A DNA stretch of 64,000 nucleotides from Larimichthys crocea (Eukaryota; Chordata; Actinopteri; Sciaenidae): the NCBI RefSeq assembly GCF_000972845.2, contig NC_040016.1, forward strand, positions 13,164,701 through 13,228,700, given 5' to 3'. This document shows, one piece after another, positions 63,445 through 64,000 of this stretch. Under the pieces are notes generated by a model that made no database searches, was not told where the DNA came from, and saw only the letters and a program-made list of their open reading frames with translations. A program made the position numbers and the translations under genes. Numbering within the stretch: position 1 is the stretch's first letter; each line of letters begins with the position of its first letter.

Positions 63445-63735
63445 CTAGACGCACCTTGACAAAGCAAACAACGTCATCCCAAAGGTGTGATGTTGGGAAT
63501 ATACGTTTGAAGTCGCTGTCATGTTGAGGAAACCTTGTCCTGGAAAAAGTAGCCAAGATGGGATGTACCCATTTAGCAATAATGTTTATGTAAGCCGTGG
63601 CATTCGGACAGTGCTCATTTGATACTAAGGGGCCTAATGCATGCCAAGAATTTATTCCCACCCCTCTCCCCATAGCAGCCTGGGCTGATGACATGAGGCA
63701 GAATGGATACATGCTGTCGACGCCAAATTGTTTCC
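63445..63735 (-). pseudogene. Tc1-like transposase remnant
   Basis: On the minus strand an open stretch reads SMYPFCLMSSAQAAMGRGVG, then SWHALGPLV, NATAYINII, WVHPILATF and, after a gap, QHDSDFKRIFPTSHLWDDVV. This follows the order of the catalytic half of fish Tc1/mariner transposases (the VWG.FSW..LGPLV block, NA..Y..I..HV.PF, then the HLWD.VE block). About 25 residues containing the QDNAPCH aspartate and the PPQSPDLNP region appear deleted, so the DDE triad is incomplete and the copy is dead. No terminal inverted repeats were found around it. Confidence 0.75.
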
Positions 63736-64000
63736 CCGTCATCATCTTGTCACACTACAACCTGGAAAATCCTGGACAGGTTGAAGGTTTTCCACTCTTA
63801 AGTCATTCAGGCTTTGGCGATGATATGCCCTTTGTAGCGTCGTATTGTTAGTTAACAGGAAGGGAATCCACCACAGTCATCTACCACTGAAATCCAGCCT
63901 CTGTGAAGGACAAGAAATGACGAGTATAAATAAATTAATGGAGAAATAAATATTTAAATACACGAACAGACGAAAAATATCTGAATTTTGCTAGAAACGG

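Larger units (their letters stand above)
48336..64000. other. Probable first intron of the unidentified gene, or intergenic DNA
   Basis: About 15.7 kb with no convincing coding exon on either strand. It contains microsatellites (GGATGGA at 49750-49780, GT at 50306-50337, CT at 55315-55352 and 55620-55645, CTG near 55850-55880, CA at 57625-57697, TG at 61556-61572) and a Tc1-type transposase remnant near the right end. A Gln-rich 58-codon frame lies at 48844-49020. Otherwise it is unremarkable AT-rich sequence. Confidence 0.6.

Noticed and set aside
48000..64000. Expected neighbour ERRFI1 or TNFRSF9
   Set aside because: No frame on either strand shows recognisable motifs of either protein, so no name was assigned to the downstream gene.

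Overview
The window is vertebrate nuclear DNA, and the gene structures and repeats point to a teleost fish, probably a percomorph. The coding exons are short, have GT/AG introns, and give very close matches to Pax7 and DJ-1/PARK7. The spacers are rich in dinucleotide and trinucleotide microsatellites and hold remnants of typical fish transposons: a CAGTGGTTCTCAA-type hAT element, L2-like LINE pieces and tails, a Tc1-type transposase fragment, and an abundant non-autonomous repeat ending in GCAGCCCTAG. I see no bacterial, phage or CRISPR content.

Layout. Positions 1-3846 are intron. Positions 3847-17216 hold the last four coding exons of pax7 on the + strand: the homeodomain recognition helix, the Pro/Ser/Thr-rich transactivation region and the conserved paired-tail end. 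A long 3' UTR follows to about 19970. It carries three perfect miR-1/206 seed matches, two of them right beside an internal AATAAA. From about 19970 to 42600 I find no gene in about 22.6 kb. That stretch contains repeats, one perfect 18-bp-arm hairpin, and probably regulatory DNA of the pax7 neighbourhood, although conservation cannot be tested here. Positions 42657-47643 hold the complete six-coding-exon park7 (DJ-1) gene on the + strand, encoding 189 residues with the catalytic Glu18, Cys106 and His126 all present. Its third coding intron carries a nested transposon. About 300 bp past the park7 poly(A) signal lies a CCAAT/GC-box promoter and a likely non-coding first exon ending in a strong splice donor at 48335. 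The remaining 15.6 kb shows no convincing coding exon and is best read as the first intron of that unidentified gene, or as intergenic DNA.

How the genes work: pax7 encodes a paired/homeodomain transcription factor of muscle satellite cells, neural crest and dorsal neural tube. park7 encodes a ubiquitous redox-sensing protein that protects against oxidative stress. They are neighbours but not known partners. Human PAX7 and PARK7 both lie on 1p36 but are well separated, so adjacency here reflects local rearrangement or compaction.

No wholly new biological system was found. The best leads are the miR-1/206 and alternative poly(A) arrangement in the pax7 3' UTR, the nested hAT/LINE insertion in park7, the perfect hairpin at 38184-38225, and the unidentified gene starting just after park7.
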